A stretch of 64,000 bases of DNA from CAUPWF01 sp964367905 (GTDB lineage Bacteria > Bacillota > Clostridia > Lachnospirales > Lachnospiraceae), in the NCBI GenBank assembly GCA_964367905.1, contig CAYIZP010000014.1, forward strand, positions 4,942 through 68,941. The letters run 5' to 3'. The position numbers and the translations under genes were made by a program. The notes under the pieces were generated by a model that saw only the letters and a program-made list of their open reading frames with translations, made no database searches and was not told the origin of the DNA. Position 1 is the stretch's first letter; every line of letters begins with the position of its first letter. This document shows, piece after piece, positions 44,195 to 54,146 of the stretch.

Positions 44195-44965
44195 ATGAAG
44201 GTAATAATTTCACCAGCTAAACAGATGAAGGTTGATGATCAGGGGATTGCTCCCATGGGACAACCAATTTTTATCCAAGAAACGACGCAACTTATGGAAT
44301 GGATGAAATCTCTCGACTTCCTCGAAGCAAAGCAGTTATGGAAGTGTAATGAGAAAATCGTAGAACAGAATATGAGGCGGTTGGCAAATATGGATTTGAA
44401 CCACGGACTGACCCCAGCCCTATTATCTTATGTTGGGATACAATATCAATACATGGCACCCACCGTATTCGAAGCTAGCATGCTGGATTATGTGCAGAGA
44501 CATCTCCGAATCTTATCTGGATTTTATGGTTTCTTAAAACCGTTAGATGGAGTTGTGCCATATAGACTTGAGATGCAGTCTAAGATTGAAGTGGCACAGA
44601 AGAAAAATCTATATCAATTCTGGGATAGAAAGATATTTGATGAGATGCTAGAGGAGAAAGAAATAATTATTAACCTAGCTTCGAAGGAATACTCCAAGTG
44701 CATTGAAACATACATAGAGCCAGGGCAACGATATATTACATGCGTCTTTGGAGAAATTGTTGAAGGGAAAATTGTTCAAAAAGGTACCTATGCCAAAATG
44801 GCAAGAGGTGAAATGGTTCGTTTCATGGCGGAGAATAATGTTCAGGCTCCCGAGGGGATTAAAGGATTCGATAGACTAGGATATAGATTTCGGGAAGAAG
44901 AATCTACCAGTGAGAATTTTGTGTTTATAAAAAAGGAGAATGTAGATGCAGATTATAGAAGATGA
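44195..44965 (+). CDS. yaaA: peroxide stress protein YaaA
   Basis: This 256-residue protein of the YaaA/DUF328 family lowers free iron and protects DNA during hydrogen peroxide stress in E. coli. It begins MKVIISPAKQM and contains SGFYGFLKPLDGVVPYRLEM, NLASKEYSKCIE and KMARGEMVRFM, all typical. CAGGAGAA precedes the ATG. Without the SatD cassette it would start about 23 bases after the Crp/Fnr stop, so the two were probably neighbours before the insertion. Its end overlaps the helicase gene by 20 bases. Confidence 0.92.
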   Translation: MKVIISPAKQMKVDDQGIAPMGQPIFIQETTQLMEWMKSLDFLEAKQLWKCNEKIVEQNMRRLANMDLNHGLTPALLSYVGIQYQYMAPTVFEASMLDYVQRHLRILSGFYGFLKPLDGVVPYRLEMQSKIEVAQKKNLYQFWDRKIFDEMLEEKEIIINLASKEYSKCIETYIEPGQRYITCVFGEIVEGKIVQKGTYAKMARGEMVRFMAENNVQAPEGIKGFDRLGYRFREEESTSENFVFIKKENVDADYRR

Positions 44966-47882
44966 GATAATGAATGGCCTGAATACAGCATATATAGACA
45001 GTAATTATAATTCAAATTTAGCATATAGACCAGAGTTTGTTTCTAATGATTATAAATCAGGGAAAAAGGTACTGTCTACAATCGAAGACGAATTGAGAAG
45101 GTGTGACGAGTTCTCTATAAGTGTTGCATTTATTACTTCGGGCGGAATTACGCCTTTGCTTCAGGTATTGGAAGAATTAGAACAACGTCAAGTTCCAGGA
45201 AAGATTTTGACAACAGACTATCTAATGTTTACTGAGCCGGAAGCACTGAAAAAAATTTCACAGTTAACGAATATAGAATTACGAATGTTTTGCACAAATG
45301 GGGAGAGAGAGGGATTCCATACAAAAGGGTATATATTTCGAGAAAAAGATGTGTATCGAATTATCATTGGGAGCTCTAATATGACAGGAAATGCAATTAC
45401 AGTAAATAGGGAGTGGAACACAAAACTAGTATCGACGACAAAAGGTGCTGTGGCAAAAAATATTGTCGATGAATTTAATATGTTCTGGAACAGCGAAAAA
45501 TCCAAAGATATTGCAGAAATAATTGAAGAATATGAAACAAGATATCGAATTATAAAAGAACAGAAAAGAATAGCAAAAGCAGAGAAGATAACAAACATTC
45601 AGCAATATAGACTAGAGCCGAATAAGATGCAGACAGAGTTCGTACGAAATGTTATTGAATTGAAAAACAATGGTGAAAATCGTGCTTTGCTATTGAGTGC
45701 AACGGGAACAGGAAAAACTTATGCAGCAGCATTTGCACTACGAGAATTTCAGTCTAGAAGAACTCTATTTCTTGTGCATAGGGAACAAATTGCTAAGAAA
45801 TCTATGGAAAGTTTCGAACGAGTATTGGGAAGTGGAAAGACATTTGGCGTATTATCTGGGAACTCAAAAGACTATGAGGCAGATTGTTTATTTAGTACTA
45901 TACAGACGATGTCAAGGGATGAAAACTTATCAAAGTTTAATCCAACTGCATTTGATACCATAATTGTAGATGAGGTTCATCGTGCAGGGGCGAATACATA
46001 CTTGAAGATTATGGAATACTTCAACCCCAATTTTCTGTTAGGAATGACAGCAAGCCCAGAACGAACGGATGGGTTTGACATCTATCAATTATTCAATCAC
46101 AATATCGCCTATGAGATACGGTTGCAGCAAGCATTAGAAGAAGACATGCTTTGTCCATTTCATTACTTCGGTATTACAGAATTAGAAATAGACGGAGAGG
46201 TTGCAGATGATAGTTCAAAATTAAAGCAGTTTGCGATGTTGACGAGTGATACACGAGTAGATTACATTGTACAAAAAGCAAAGTACTATGGACATAGCGG
46301 AAATCGAGTAAAAGGACTAGTTTTTTGCAGTAGAAAAACAGAGGCAAGAGAGTTATCTATGAAATTCAATAAACGTGGATTTCGCACTACATTTCTTAGT
46401 GGTGATGACTCACAAGAACAAAGAGAATTGGCGATTGAACAATTGACAGATGATTCAAGAGATGATTATATTGATTACATATTTACAGTGGATATATTCA
46501 ATGAAGGGGTAGATATCCCTGAAATCAATCAAGTTATCATGCTACGCCCGACAGAAAGCCCAATTGTTTTTGTACAACAATTGGGTCGTGGATTAAGAAA
46601 GTCAGAAGATAAAGAGTATGTCGTGATTCTGGATTTCATAGGGAACTATAATAATAATTATATGATTCCAATTGCTTTATCAGGAGATCGAACATATAAC
46701 AAGGATAATGTTCGAAGATATGTGAGAGAAGGAGAGCGAATAATTCCCGGTGAATCAACGATCCATTTTGATGAAATTTCAAGGAAGCGTATTTATCAGT
46801 CTATAGATAGTGCTAACTTTTCGGACATCAAGCTCATCAAAGAGAGTTATTTTCAATTAAAATATAAACTAGGGAAGATACCGAGCCTCAAAGATTTTGA
46901 TGAGTATGGAGAGATGGATGTGCTTCGTATATTTGATAATGGGACTTTAGGGTCATATCATAAATTTTTATCAAAATACGAGAAAGAATACAATGTACGA
47001 CTTACTACTGTTGAGGAGAAATACTTGGAGTTCATCTCTAAAAAATTAGCAAGTGGAAAACGGGTACACGAATTGGAACTTATCAAGAGATGTGTGTTAT
47101 ATTCTGCGGGAGTTTTAGAGAAATGGGGAGAAAAATTGAAATTAAGTTATGACATTGATATTAGTCAAAAGACAATAACCAATGTAGTGAATGTATTGAC
47201 CAACGAGTTTCCGTCGGGTTCAGGAAAGAAAACATATGCGGATTGTGTTTTTCTTGAGCAAGCAGATAGTGGAAATGAGTATCAAGCATCACAAGATTTT
47301 ATCCGATTGCTGAGAAATGCAGAGTTCAAGGATGCTGTTATGGAGTTGGTTGATTTTGGTATCATGCGTTCAAGAAGAGACTATGCAAATTTATATCAAG
47401 ATACGAACTTTGAATTATACCAAAAGTATACATATGAGGATGTTTGTAGACTTCTAGAATGGGAAAATAATGAAGTACCACTGAATATCGGAGGATATAA
47501 ATTAGATAAAAAGACAAAAACATTTCCCGTGTTTATCAATTACCACAAAGGCGAAGAAATCAGCGATACGATAAATTATGAGGACAGGTTTGTTTCAAAT
47601 AATCGATTAATTGCTATTTCCAAGGGGAGCCGTACAGTTCAATCCGAAGATGTTCAAAATTTCTTGTATGCAAAGGAGCGGGATATAGACATGCAGTTAT
47701 TTGTAAGAAAGAATAAAGACGATAAGATATCCAAAGAATTCTATTATTTAGGCCGGATGCAAGCAAGTGGACAAGTTAATCAGTTCGTAATGAGAAATAC
47801 AGATAAGACAGCGGTAGAAATTGAATGGATTCTAGAAACGCCAGTGCGCGAGGATTTGTATAAATATATTGTGAGTGAGTAA
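44946..47882 (+). CDS. PLD nuclease-like / SF2 helicase / DUF3427 protein
   Basis: This 978-residue protein has an N-terminal phospholipase D-like domain (about 30-190) with FHTKGYIF (His125, Lys127) and IGSSNMTGNAITVNREWN. An SF2 helicase follows (about 230-620): Walker A SATGTGKT, Walker B VDEVH, MTASPERTDGFD and QQLGRGLRKSE. A long C-terminal DUF3427-like region comes last. It probably cuts or remodels DNA using ATP. AAGGAG lies 7 bases before the ATG, inside yaaA. A Nudix gene follows at 9 bases. Similar proteins occur in genome-defence neighbourhoods, but no activity can be assigned. Confidence 0.88.
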   Translation: MQIIEDEIMNGLNTAYIDSNYNSNLAYRPEFVSNDYKSGKKVLSTIEDELRRCDEFSISVAFITSGGITPLLQVLEELEQRQVPGKILTTDYLMFTEPEALKKISQLTNIELRMFCTNGEREGFHTKGYIFREKDVYRIIIGSSNMTGNAITVNREWNTKLVSTTKGAVAKNIVDEFNMFWNSEKSKDIAEIIEEYETRYRIIKEQKRIAKAEKITNIQQYRLEPNKMQTEFVRNVIELKNNGENRALLLSATGTGKTYAAAFALREFQSRRTLFLVHREQIAKKSMESFERVLGSGKTFGVLSGNSKDYEADCLFSTIQTMSRDENLSKFNPTAFDTIIVDEVHRAGANTYLKIMEYFNPNFLLGMTASPERTDGFDIYQLFNHNIAYEIRLQQALEEDMLCPFHYFGITELEIDGEVADDSSKLKQFAMLTSDTRVDYIVQKAKYYGHSGNRVKGLVFCSRKTEARELSMKFNKRGFRTTFLSGDDSQEQRELAIEQLTDDSRDDYIDYIFTVDIFNEGVDIPEINQVIMLRPTESPIVFVQQLGRGLRKSEDKEYVVILDFIGNYNNNYMIPIALSGDRTYNKDNVRRYVREGERIIPGESTIHFDEISRKRIYQSIDSANFSDIKLIKESYFQLKYKLGKIPSLKDFDEYGEMDVLRIFDNGTLGSYHKFLSKYEKEYNVRLTTVEEKYLEFISKKLASGKRVHELELIKRCVLYSAGVLEKWGEKLKLSYDIDISQKTITNVVNVLTNEFPSGSGKKTYADCVFLEQADSGNEYQASQDFIRLLRNAEFKDAVMELVDFGIMRSRRDYANLYQDTNFELYQKYTYEDVCRLLEWENNEVPLNIGGYKLDKKTKTFPVFINYHKGEEISDTINYEDRFVSNNRLIAISKGSRTVQSEDVQNFLYAKERDIDMQLFVRKNKDDKISKEFYYLGRMQASGQVNQFVMRNTDKTAVEIEWILETPVREDLYKYIVSE

Positions 47883-47891
47883 GGGATTAAT

Positions 47892-48290
47892 ATGAAGAGA
47901 ATAGAAGTAGTAGCAGCTATCATACGTGAGGGAGATAAGATTCTAGCAACCCAAAGAGGGTATGGAGAATTTGCGGGCGGCTGGGAATTCCCCGGAGGAA
48001 AAATGGAATTTGGAGAAGGTCAAAAAGAAGCATTAGTTCGGGAGATAAGAGAGGAATTAAATGTAAAGATTGAAGTACAGGAATTTGTATACACAGTGGA
48101 ATACGATTATCCAACATTTCATTTGACGATGCATTGTTATTTTGCAAAAGTATTAGAAGGGAATATTGAACTGACAGAGCATCAAGATGCGAAGTGGTTG
48201 GATAGAGAAACCTTGATGAGTGTGGAGTGGCTACCAGCGGATGTAGATTTGGTTGAACAGTTGGATAAGTGTAATATATCCAAAATATAG
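47892..48290 (+). CDS. mutT: Nudix hydrolase, MutT-like (8-oxo-dGTPase type)
   Basis: This 132-residue protein starts EVVAAIIREGDKILATQRG and has a full Nudix box, GGKMEFGEGQKEALVREIREEL. WEFPGGK and the length fit MutT-type enzymes that remove oxidised nucleoside triphosphates. It is 9 bases after the helicase gene and in the same unit as YaaA, so the unit joins oxidative-stress and DNA-processing functions. A role on another nucleotide is possible. Confidence 0.88.
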   Translation: MKRIEVVAAIIREGDKILATQRGYGEFAGGWEFPGGKMEFGEGQKEALVREIREELNVKIEVQEFVYTVEYDYPTFHLTMHCYFAKVLEGNIELTEHQDAKWLDRETLMSVEWLPADVDLVEQLDKCNISKI

Positions 48291-48327
48291 TGAGTGAAAG
48301 ATTTTATAGACAACAGGGGGAATGGCT

Positions 48328-50034
48328 ATGAGTGAAAAAACAAAACAATGGATTAAGATTTCATGTATTGTAGGTGGTGTATTGCTTGCAGGAGGAATTG
48401 CGTTATTTATATATATAACTAGTGTCCCGAAGGAGAGGGTTTCCATTCTTTCTAATCCGATTCTTGTAGAAGACGTACAGAGTATCGAGGTCTTTGTTAC
48501 AGATTCACAGGATGTGGACCAGGAGCAGAAAAAGGTGATTGCAGATGCTGAAGGTATCAAGCGTTTTGTCGAGAGTGCCAATGCAGCGGTAATGGATGAG
48601 TCGGTGAAGGTTGAGGATTCAGACCTTACGATTACGGCGAGTTATATCTTTGTTATGGAAGAAGGCGATGTAGAGTTGTTATCCCTTGTAAGCGATGAGA
48701 CGGTAATGATGACTTCTGAGGGATGGATGAAGGTGGATTTCAATGGATTGCCAACTTTGTATGAGTGTTTCGAAGCTTCCGAGGCTGAGGAGATTGTCGT
48801 AGATGCAAGCGGGAACGAAGTCTATGAGGCTACTAGAAAAGTAATAGAAACAGAGATGGAGACTCTGCTACATGGGGTTGATGTGTCCCAACACCAAGGA
48901 AACATTAATTGGGACGAGGTGGCAGCAGAGGGGATTGATTTTGCTATTATTCGAGTTGGAAATCGGAATGTTGTGAGTGGTGAGATTGAGGAGGATATCA
49001 CTGCTAGATATAATCTGCAAGAGGCAACTAGTAGAGGAATCCCAGTTGGTGCATATTTCTTCTCGGCAGCTACTACAGAGGAAGAAGCGATGGAAGAGGC
49101 AAATTTTGTTACCGCTATCATCGATGGATATCCGATTACTTATCCAGTTGCATATAATTGTGAATTATATGATGAATCAGATAGTCGTCATTTTTCTTTG
49201 TCGGTGGAGCAGAGAAGCCAGCTTGCGGATGTTTTTCTATCAGAGATTGAGAATCAAGGTTATACAGGAATGTTTTATGCATCACAGTTTGAATTAGAGG
49301 GGAATGCAAAGTGGAATACCGATTTATTGGAAGCAAAATATCGTATTTGGGTAGCACAGTATAAAGACATTTCCGAGATAGACTTAGAGGGTGATACATC
49401 TGATTATGGAGAAGACCATGAACTGTGGCAATATACTGCAAATGGTTCGATCAATGGAATTTCAATGCCTGTAGATATGAATGTTTCTTATATTGGTTAC
49501 CGTGAGGTTGCAGTTGCCAAATCTCCGGAAACTGCCGTTCACCAAGAGCCGAATCTTGAGGTGGGAGTAAATATTGAAGAAGTTAATGATTCTGTAACAG
49601 CCAAGGAACGTGTGAATGTCAGGAGTTCTATGGAACAGACTGATGACAGCAATATCATTGGAGCGTTACAAAACGGTGAGATTGTCACGAGAACTGGAAT
49701 TGGAGTGAATGGATGGTCGAGAATAGAATATAATGGTGAAAGTGCATATGTGGTTTCCAGTTATATTACTCCGGATACAGATTACGTACCACAACAAGGA
49801 GATATGAGTCAATTTAAGACGAAATTTACAACGGTAAATGAACAGGTGACAGCGAAAGAACTCACTAATCTTCGAGATATGCCAAGTGTGGAGGAGCCTT
49901 CGCAGATTATTGTTTCATTGAAAAATGGAGAGGTGGCGACTAGAACAGGTGTGGCAAATGAAGGTTGGTCTCGAGTGGAGTATCAAGGACAGGTTCTTTA
50001 TTGTGTAAGCAGTTATCTTCAGATTGTGAACTAG
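48328..50034 (+). CDS. GH25 lysozyme-like protein with two SH3 domains
   Basis: This 568-residue protein is membrane-anchored by one N-terminal helix (about 8-32). A domain of about 140 residues follows, then a GH25 domain (about 185-395: GVDVSQHQGNINWDEV, IPVGAYFFSA, YRIWVAQY, ELWQYTANG). Two bacterial SH3 domains close it (NVRSSMEQ... GWSRIEYNG and NLRDMPSV... GWSRVEYQG). GH25 enzymes cut peptidoglycan. The usual DxE catalytic pair reads NCE here (VAYNCELYD), so the Asp is lost and activity may be weak or absent. I chose the second ATG because the first is too close to GGGGG. Confidence 0.88.
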   Translation: MSEKTKQWIKISCIVGGVLLAGGIALFIYITSVPKERVSILSNPILVEDVQSIEVFVTDSQDVDQEQKKVIADAEGIKRFVESANAAVMDESVKVEDSDLTITASYIFVMEEGDVELLSLVSDETVMMTSEGWMKVDFNGLPTLYECFEASEAEEIVVDASGNEVYEATRKVIETEMETLLHGVDVSQHQGNINWDEVAAEGIDFAIIRVGNRNVVSGEIEEDITARYNLQEATSRGIPVGAYFFSAATTEEEAMEEANFVTAIIDGYPITYPVAYNCELYDESDSRHFSLSVEQRSQLADVFLSEIENQGYTGMFYASQFELEGNAKWNTDLLEAKYRIWVAQYKDISEIDLEGDTSDYGEDHELWQYTANGSINGISMPVDMNVSYIGYREVAVAKSPETAVHQEPNLEVGVNIEEVNDSVTAKERVNVRSSMEQTDDSNIIGALQNGEIVTRTGIGVNGWSRIEYNGESAYVVSSYITPDTDYVPQQGDMSQFKTKFTTVNEQVTAKELTNLRDMPSVEEPSQIIVSLKNGEVATRTGVANEGWSRVEYQGQVLYCVSSYLQIVN

Positions 50035-50130
50035 ATTGACTTCTTGGAAATACAGTGTATAATCAGAATTAGAAGAAAATATTTTCATAAGACGCGATGC
50101 CTAATAACCAAATATGTGGAGGGAACCATT

Positions 50131-50586
50131 ATGAAATACTCGATAAGACATGCGGAACAAGTGGATCAAGATACGATATTAGCTTTAGGTAGAAAGATAG
50201 TAGATAAATATGAGCGCACACATTTGGGAGACGATATTGTAGATTCCTATTTGCGTAGCGGTGCTTGCGATAAGGACTTTATTCGGAGGTATAATCGGAT
50301 AAATCTATTGATATTAGATGGGGAGATTGTAGGGCTTATTATTATTAAGAAGAATGAAATCCAAGGGTTCCTAGTCGATATTCCTTACTGGGGAAGTGGT
50401 GCGGCACAGTATTTGTTGAGTTATGCAGAGAATACCATTTTCCAGGAGTTTAACGAGGTTTATGTGGAATGTTTTGTCAATAGCCTGCGAGCAAATGGAT
50501 TCTATCAGAAGATGGGATATAAGAAGTCCGGAATCACGAATGGCAGGGGTGGAATTCGTGCGATTTATAAGAAGAAAAAACAGTAG
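50131..50586 (+). CDS. GNAT-family N-acetyltransferase
   Basis: This 151-residue protein has a GNAT fold pattern: LLILDGEIVGLIIIKKNEIQGFLVDIPYWGSGAAQYLLSYAE is the central strand and acetyl-CoA loop (key part DIPYWGSGAAQYLL), and SLRANGFYQKMGYKKSGI is the usual C-terminal motif. GGAGGG lies 9 bases before the ATG; a longer frame upstream has no ribosome site. Substrate unknown. Confidence 0.85.
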   Translation: MKYSIRHAEQVDQDTILALGRKIVDKYERTHLGDDIVDSYLRSGACDKDFIRRYNRINLLILDGEIVGLIIIKKNEIQGFLVDIPYWGSGAAQYLLSYAENTIFQEFNEVYVECFVNSLRANGFYQKMGYKKSGITNGRGGIRAIYKKKKQ

Positions 50587-50639
50587 TCATAGGTATGCTG
50601 TACAAAGGTGTTTAGAGAAGAGTTGGAGTGTGTTTGCAT

Positions 50640-52841
50640 ATGAATAACAAACAGGGAAGAATTAGTATCGTTTTTATCATACTTTTTATAGTGATTGCGA
50701 ATATCGTTGCTGTTGTATGGTTCAATAATGTAGTATTTCGTGAGCTTGAGCATTCGGCAAAGTCATCTTTGGACGATATGGCAGGGGAACAAGGGCGTGC
50801 AATCTCTCTGATTATCCATAATAAACAAGATAATGTAAAAGGCATTGTTGATGTGGTTAGACGTATGGACGAGGGCGGGGAAGTGTTGTATGAAGCTTTG
50901 GATTCATGGGAAGAGGAATATGAGATTGAAACCATAATTATAACAGATGAATTAGGCAGAGGTGTTACATCTACAGGAGAAAATACAGATGTTTCCACCG
51001 AAGACTATTTTAAGACTACGGTACAAGGAAGTGTCGAAATTACAGATGTCTATGAATCACAGTTTTCTGGAAACTTGGTTCTTGCAGTCACGGCACCGAT
51101 TTATAACGAGGGTATTGTAGAGGGTGTGATTGTAGCAGAGTATAATGTCTATGAATTGGCTGAGTTGCTCGTGGGAACAACAGATAGCCGTGGTTCTGCT
51201 ATGATCGTGAATTCTCAAGGGAATATTTTGTTACATACTTATCCATTTCCAATATCCCTTGAAAATTTTCAAAGTGCTACATTTGAGGACGGTGCAAGTT
51301 ACGAGAAAATACTAGAGGATTTTGCAAACTCGCAATATGGAGAAGTAACATTTTCCATTCAGGGGGAAAGAAAATTAGGAGAATATATTCCTCTAGGAGT
51401 GGATGATTGGACTCTATTTTTTGAAATCTCTGAGAGTGCATTGTCAGATAGTGGAAACGCAATCACTACAGGCATGTTGATTGTAAATATCAGTTTGATA
51501 ATTGGATTCTCGATTTTATTATTCTATATACTTTGGATTAGGAGAAAAAGTGTAAAACAGATCGAAAGAATTGCATATTATGATAAGCTGACAGGTGTTT
51601 CAAATTTAGTCAAGTTTAAGTTGGACTTAGCAGAAATTATCAGTCGCAAGGATTTTGATGCGAGCAAGTATATATTGCTTAAGAGTGATGTGGAGAATTT
51701 TAAGGTTGTAAACGAAGTTTATGGGAGAGAAGTTGGAGATCGGGTAATCTGTCAGATTGCAAAAAATGTAAAAAACATGGCAGGCGAAGTGTTTGAAATA
51801 GCGAGAACAGGGTCAGATGAATTTATTGTTCTTGCTGAGAAAGCGAAGGTTGAAGAATATTTTGCTAAGCGTGAGCAGTATGATGAGGAACTCAAATTTG
51901 TGGTGCCAGAAGTGAAGAAACATATCTTTAAATACAGATATGGAAGATATTTTATCGAAGCAAATGAGACCAATGTAGATGATATGATTAATAAGGTGAT
52001 GATTGCACATAGTTATGTAAGGACGAAATCAGAGTGGACCATGTGGGATTATGACGAAGAGTTTAAGCACCATATGCTGCGCATGTCAGAACTTACGAAC
52101 AAGATGGAGGATGCACTTGAGCAACAAGAGTTCAAGATGTTTTTGCAACCGAAGTATAAACTTGCAACAAATAAAATTGTCGGTGCAGAGGCTCTTGTAC
52201 GCTGGTTTGAGACAGATGGTACGGTCATTTATCCAAATGAATTTATCTCATTATTTGAAAAGAATGAATTTATCACTACTTTGGATGAATACATATTCGA
52301 GTCGGCTTGTGCGTTTATTGCGAAACAAAGAGAAGAGGGTAAAGAATATGTGCCGATATCTGTCAATTTCTCAAGGCGGCATTTGCAAAATGAGAACTTT
52401 GTCAGTAGGTTGCAAGAGATAGCGCACAAACATAATGTGGAAACAGAGTACCTCGAAATAGAGTTAACAGAGACAACAGTGATCGAGCATGCTGATATCT
52501 TACATAGGGTATTGGATAATTTGCATGAAGCAGGATTTAGAATTTCTATTGATGATTTTGGATCCGGATATTCTTCCTTAGGGATGCTAAAGGATTACAA
52601 ATTCGATGTGGTGAAATTAGATCGAAGCTTCTTTGTTGCAGAGGAAGAGGGACGAGAAGTGGCAAAGACGGTATTGACTGGTATTATAAATCTTGTCACA
52701 AGTCTTGGATCCAAGGTAGTGGCTGAAGGAATCGAGTATGAAGATCAGGTGGAGTTTTTGCGTACCGTTGATTGTCATTCGGTCCAAGGATATTATTTTG
52801 CAAAGCCTATGGCGGTTAAAGAATTTCAAGAGTTGATATAA
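50640..52841 (+). CDS. dCACHE-type sensor with degenerate GGDEF and intact EAL domain
   Basis: This 733-residue protein has two transmembrane helices (about 8-30 and 280-305) around an extracytoplasmic dCACHE-like sensor domain. A GGDEF domain follows whose motif reads RTGSDEF, so cyclase activity is doubtful. The C-terminal EAL domain keeps GAEALVRW, EIELTETTV, IDDFGSGYSSLG, VKLDRSF and VVAEGIEYEDQ, all expected in active c-di-GMP phosphodiesterases. It probably lowers c-di-GMP when the outside ligand is sensed. It is monocistronic and ends in a hairpin repeat. Confidence 0.88.
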   Translation: MNNKQGRISIVFIILFIVIANIVAVVWFNNVVFRELEHSAKSSLDDMAGEQGRAISLIIHNKQDNVKGIVDVVRRMDEGGEVLYEALDSWEEEYEIETIIITDELGRGVTSTGENTDVSTEDYFKTTVQGSVEITDVYESQFSGNLVLAVTAPIYNEGIVEGVIVAEYNVYELAELLVGTTDSRGSAMIVNSQGNILLHTYPFPISLENFQSATFEDGASYEKILEDFANSQYGEVTFSIQGERKLGEYIPLGVDDWTLFFEISESALSDSGNAITTGMLIVNISLIIGFSILLFYILWIRRKSVKQIERIAYYDKLTGVSNLVKFKLDLAEIISRKDFDASKYILLKSDVENFKVVNEVYGREVGDRVICQIAKNVKNMAGEVFEIARTGSDEFIVLAEKAKVEEYFAKREQYDEELKFVVPEVKKHIFKYRYGRYFIEANETNVDDMINKVMIAHSYVRTKSEWTMWDYDEEFKHHMLRMSELTNKMEDALEQQEFKMFLQPKYKLATNKIVGAEALVRWFETDGTVIYPNEFISLFEKNEFITTLDEYIFESACAFIAKQREEGKEYVPISVNFSRRHLQNENFVSRLQEIAHKHNVETEYLEIELTETTVIEHADILHRVLDNLHEAGFRISIDDFGSGYSSLGMLKDYKFDVVKLDRSFFVAEEEGREVAKTVLTGIINLVTSLGSKVVAEGIEYEDQVEFLRTVDCHSVQGYYFAKPMAVKEFQELI

Positions 52842-52857
52842 TCAGGGGCGGAAAATC

Positions 52858-52903
52858 AGGGACGGGGTAGGATGAGCTTTGGCTCATATCTCCCTCGTCC
52901 TTT
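52858..52903. repeat. GGGACGGGG-type hairpin repeat, copy 3; convergent terminator
   Basis: It starts AGGGACGGGGTAGGATGAGC, has a TTTG loop and GCTCAT complement, and ends CCCTCGTCCTTT. It lies between the EAL gene (plus) and the LiaF-like gene (minus). It is very close in sequence to copy 2 at 12221. Confidence 0.75.
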
Positions 52904-52908
52904 AAGCG

Positions 52909-53616
52909 TTACACATAGATGATCTTTAGGCTACTGAATACGACTTCTCCCCCAATAGTTATGGTTTTTGTAGGAGACTCAGGAGTACCTACGATGGTGT
53001 TCCCTGAAAATACGACCTCTGCATTTACAGAAACAGCCCATTCTTTTGGGACGTAAATAGTCATACTGGAGAATACAACTTCTAATTTAATATATGCAGA
53101 ATCCGATTGCAATTCGCACTGGTCGAGATAGAGACGCATATTGCTGAATACAACTTCAAACTCACCACGTGTAAAGCTCTGAGAGTAGATGTATTTGTCA
53201 CGGCTACCGAATACGATTTCTTCATCGATGATATCTCCATGAAATTCACTTTTGGAGTTTTGGTGCGACGTATTTCCATTATAGTTTGAAGTATATTTTT
53301 CATATTTTGTATATGATTTTGGAAGCAAGAGTGAGATTCCGATTCCTAGCAGTAGTAATGTTACGCCTACAGTAAATAAGGAGAGGCGAGGTAGATTCAG
53401 ATAGTCACTACCTACATAATATAATACGCCAAATGAGATGAGAGCCTCCCATACACGGCGTGTAATGATAGAGCGCACAAGGAAGATGGCAGAAAATATT
53501 ATAATTAATAGTTGGATGATATTAACATTAGGAAATAGATTCAAATTACTTCCGAGAAATAAGAATGCACAAAGCACAAAAAACAATCCCCAAATCATAT
53601 TTTTATTTTGTTTCAT
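52909..53616 (-). CDS. LiaF-like membrane protein
   Basis: This 235-residue protein has four hydrophobic helices in its first 110 residues and a C-terminal beta-rich LiaF-type domain. In that domain the phrase EVVFSxM or similar recurs four times (GEFEVVFSNM, LEVVFSSMTIYVP, AEVVFSGNTI, GEVVFSSLKI). LiaF proteins sense or inhibit cell-envelope stress signalling. The ATG follows GAGGAAAC and overlaps the end of the LytTR regulator gene by 14 bases. The pair probably forms an envelope-stress switch. Confidence 0.82.
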   Translation of the reverse strand: MKQNKNMIWGLFFVLCAFLFLGSNLNLFPNVNIIQLLIIIFSAIFLVRSIITRRVWEALISFGVLYYVGSDYLNLPRLSLFTVGVTLLLLGIGISLLLPKSYTKYEKYTSNYNGNTSHQNSKSEFHGDIIDEEIVFGSRDKYIYSQSFTRGEFEVVFSNMRLYLDQCELQSDSAYIKLEVVFSSMTIYVPKEWAVSVNAEVVFSGNTIVGTPESPTKTITIGGEVVFSSLKIIYV

Positions 53617-54073
53617 ATAGTTTCCTCTTTTCTTTAAATTGAATTTTAAAATCTTTATAATAACTTCTTGAGATGGACACCTGTTTATGGGTTCCTTCAA
53701 ATTCGATTTCCCCAAACATTGTGAATCCATGACTGATTCCGTGGATTTTTCCGATGTTTATAATTGCTGATTTGGAGATTCGGATGAATTGGTCACTTAG
53801 TAGTTCTTCCAATTCATATAACTTTTGTTTGATTACATAGGCACCCGAAGTAGTATGTGCGAAATTAGAACGACCTTCTGATTGAAAGAAGATGATGTCC
53901 TCAACCTTCAGATACAATTCGCGCTCTTTTTCATACACGATTAACGTATCAGGTGTGGAATGTAGATTGGTTATGTAATTTTGAATCTGCTGGATTGTTT
54001 CGCTTGGCTGCCTACAGTGAATGGTTATAGAATCTTCGCTGAGTTCATGGTCGATTACAATGTTGATTTTCAC
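53603..54073 (-). CDS. LytTR-family DNA-binding regulator
   Basis: This 156-residue protein has a C-terminal LytTR DNA-binding domain (about 55-150: YLKVEDIIFFQSEGRSNFAHT, YELEELLSDQFIRISKSAIIN). There is no receiver domain, so control may come from its membrane partner. The start is GTG after GGAGATAA. It overlaps the LiaF-like gene, a common arrangement for LytTR regulators paired with small membrane proteins that inhibit them. Confidence 0.87.
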   Translation of the reverse strand: MKINIVIDHELSEDSITIHCRQPSETIQQIQNYITNLHSTPDTLIVYEKERELYLKVEDIIFFQSEGRSNFAHTTSGAYVIKQKLYELEELLSDQFIRISKSAIINIGKIHGISHGFTMFGEIEFEGTHKQVSISRSYYKDFKIQFKEKRKLYETK

Positions 54074-54146
54074 TTATCTCCATCCCTTTCTTTTTGACTA
54101 TAGATACCTACAGATTCTTCATGCAATCATGACTTTTTGTCTCTGG

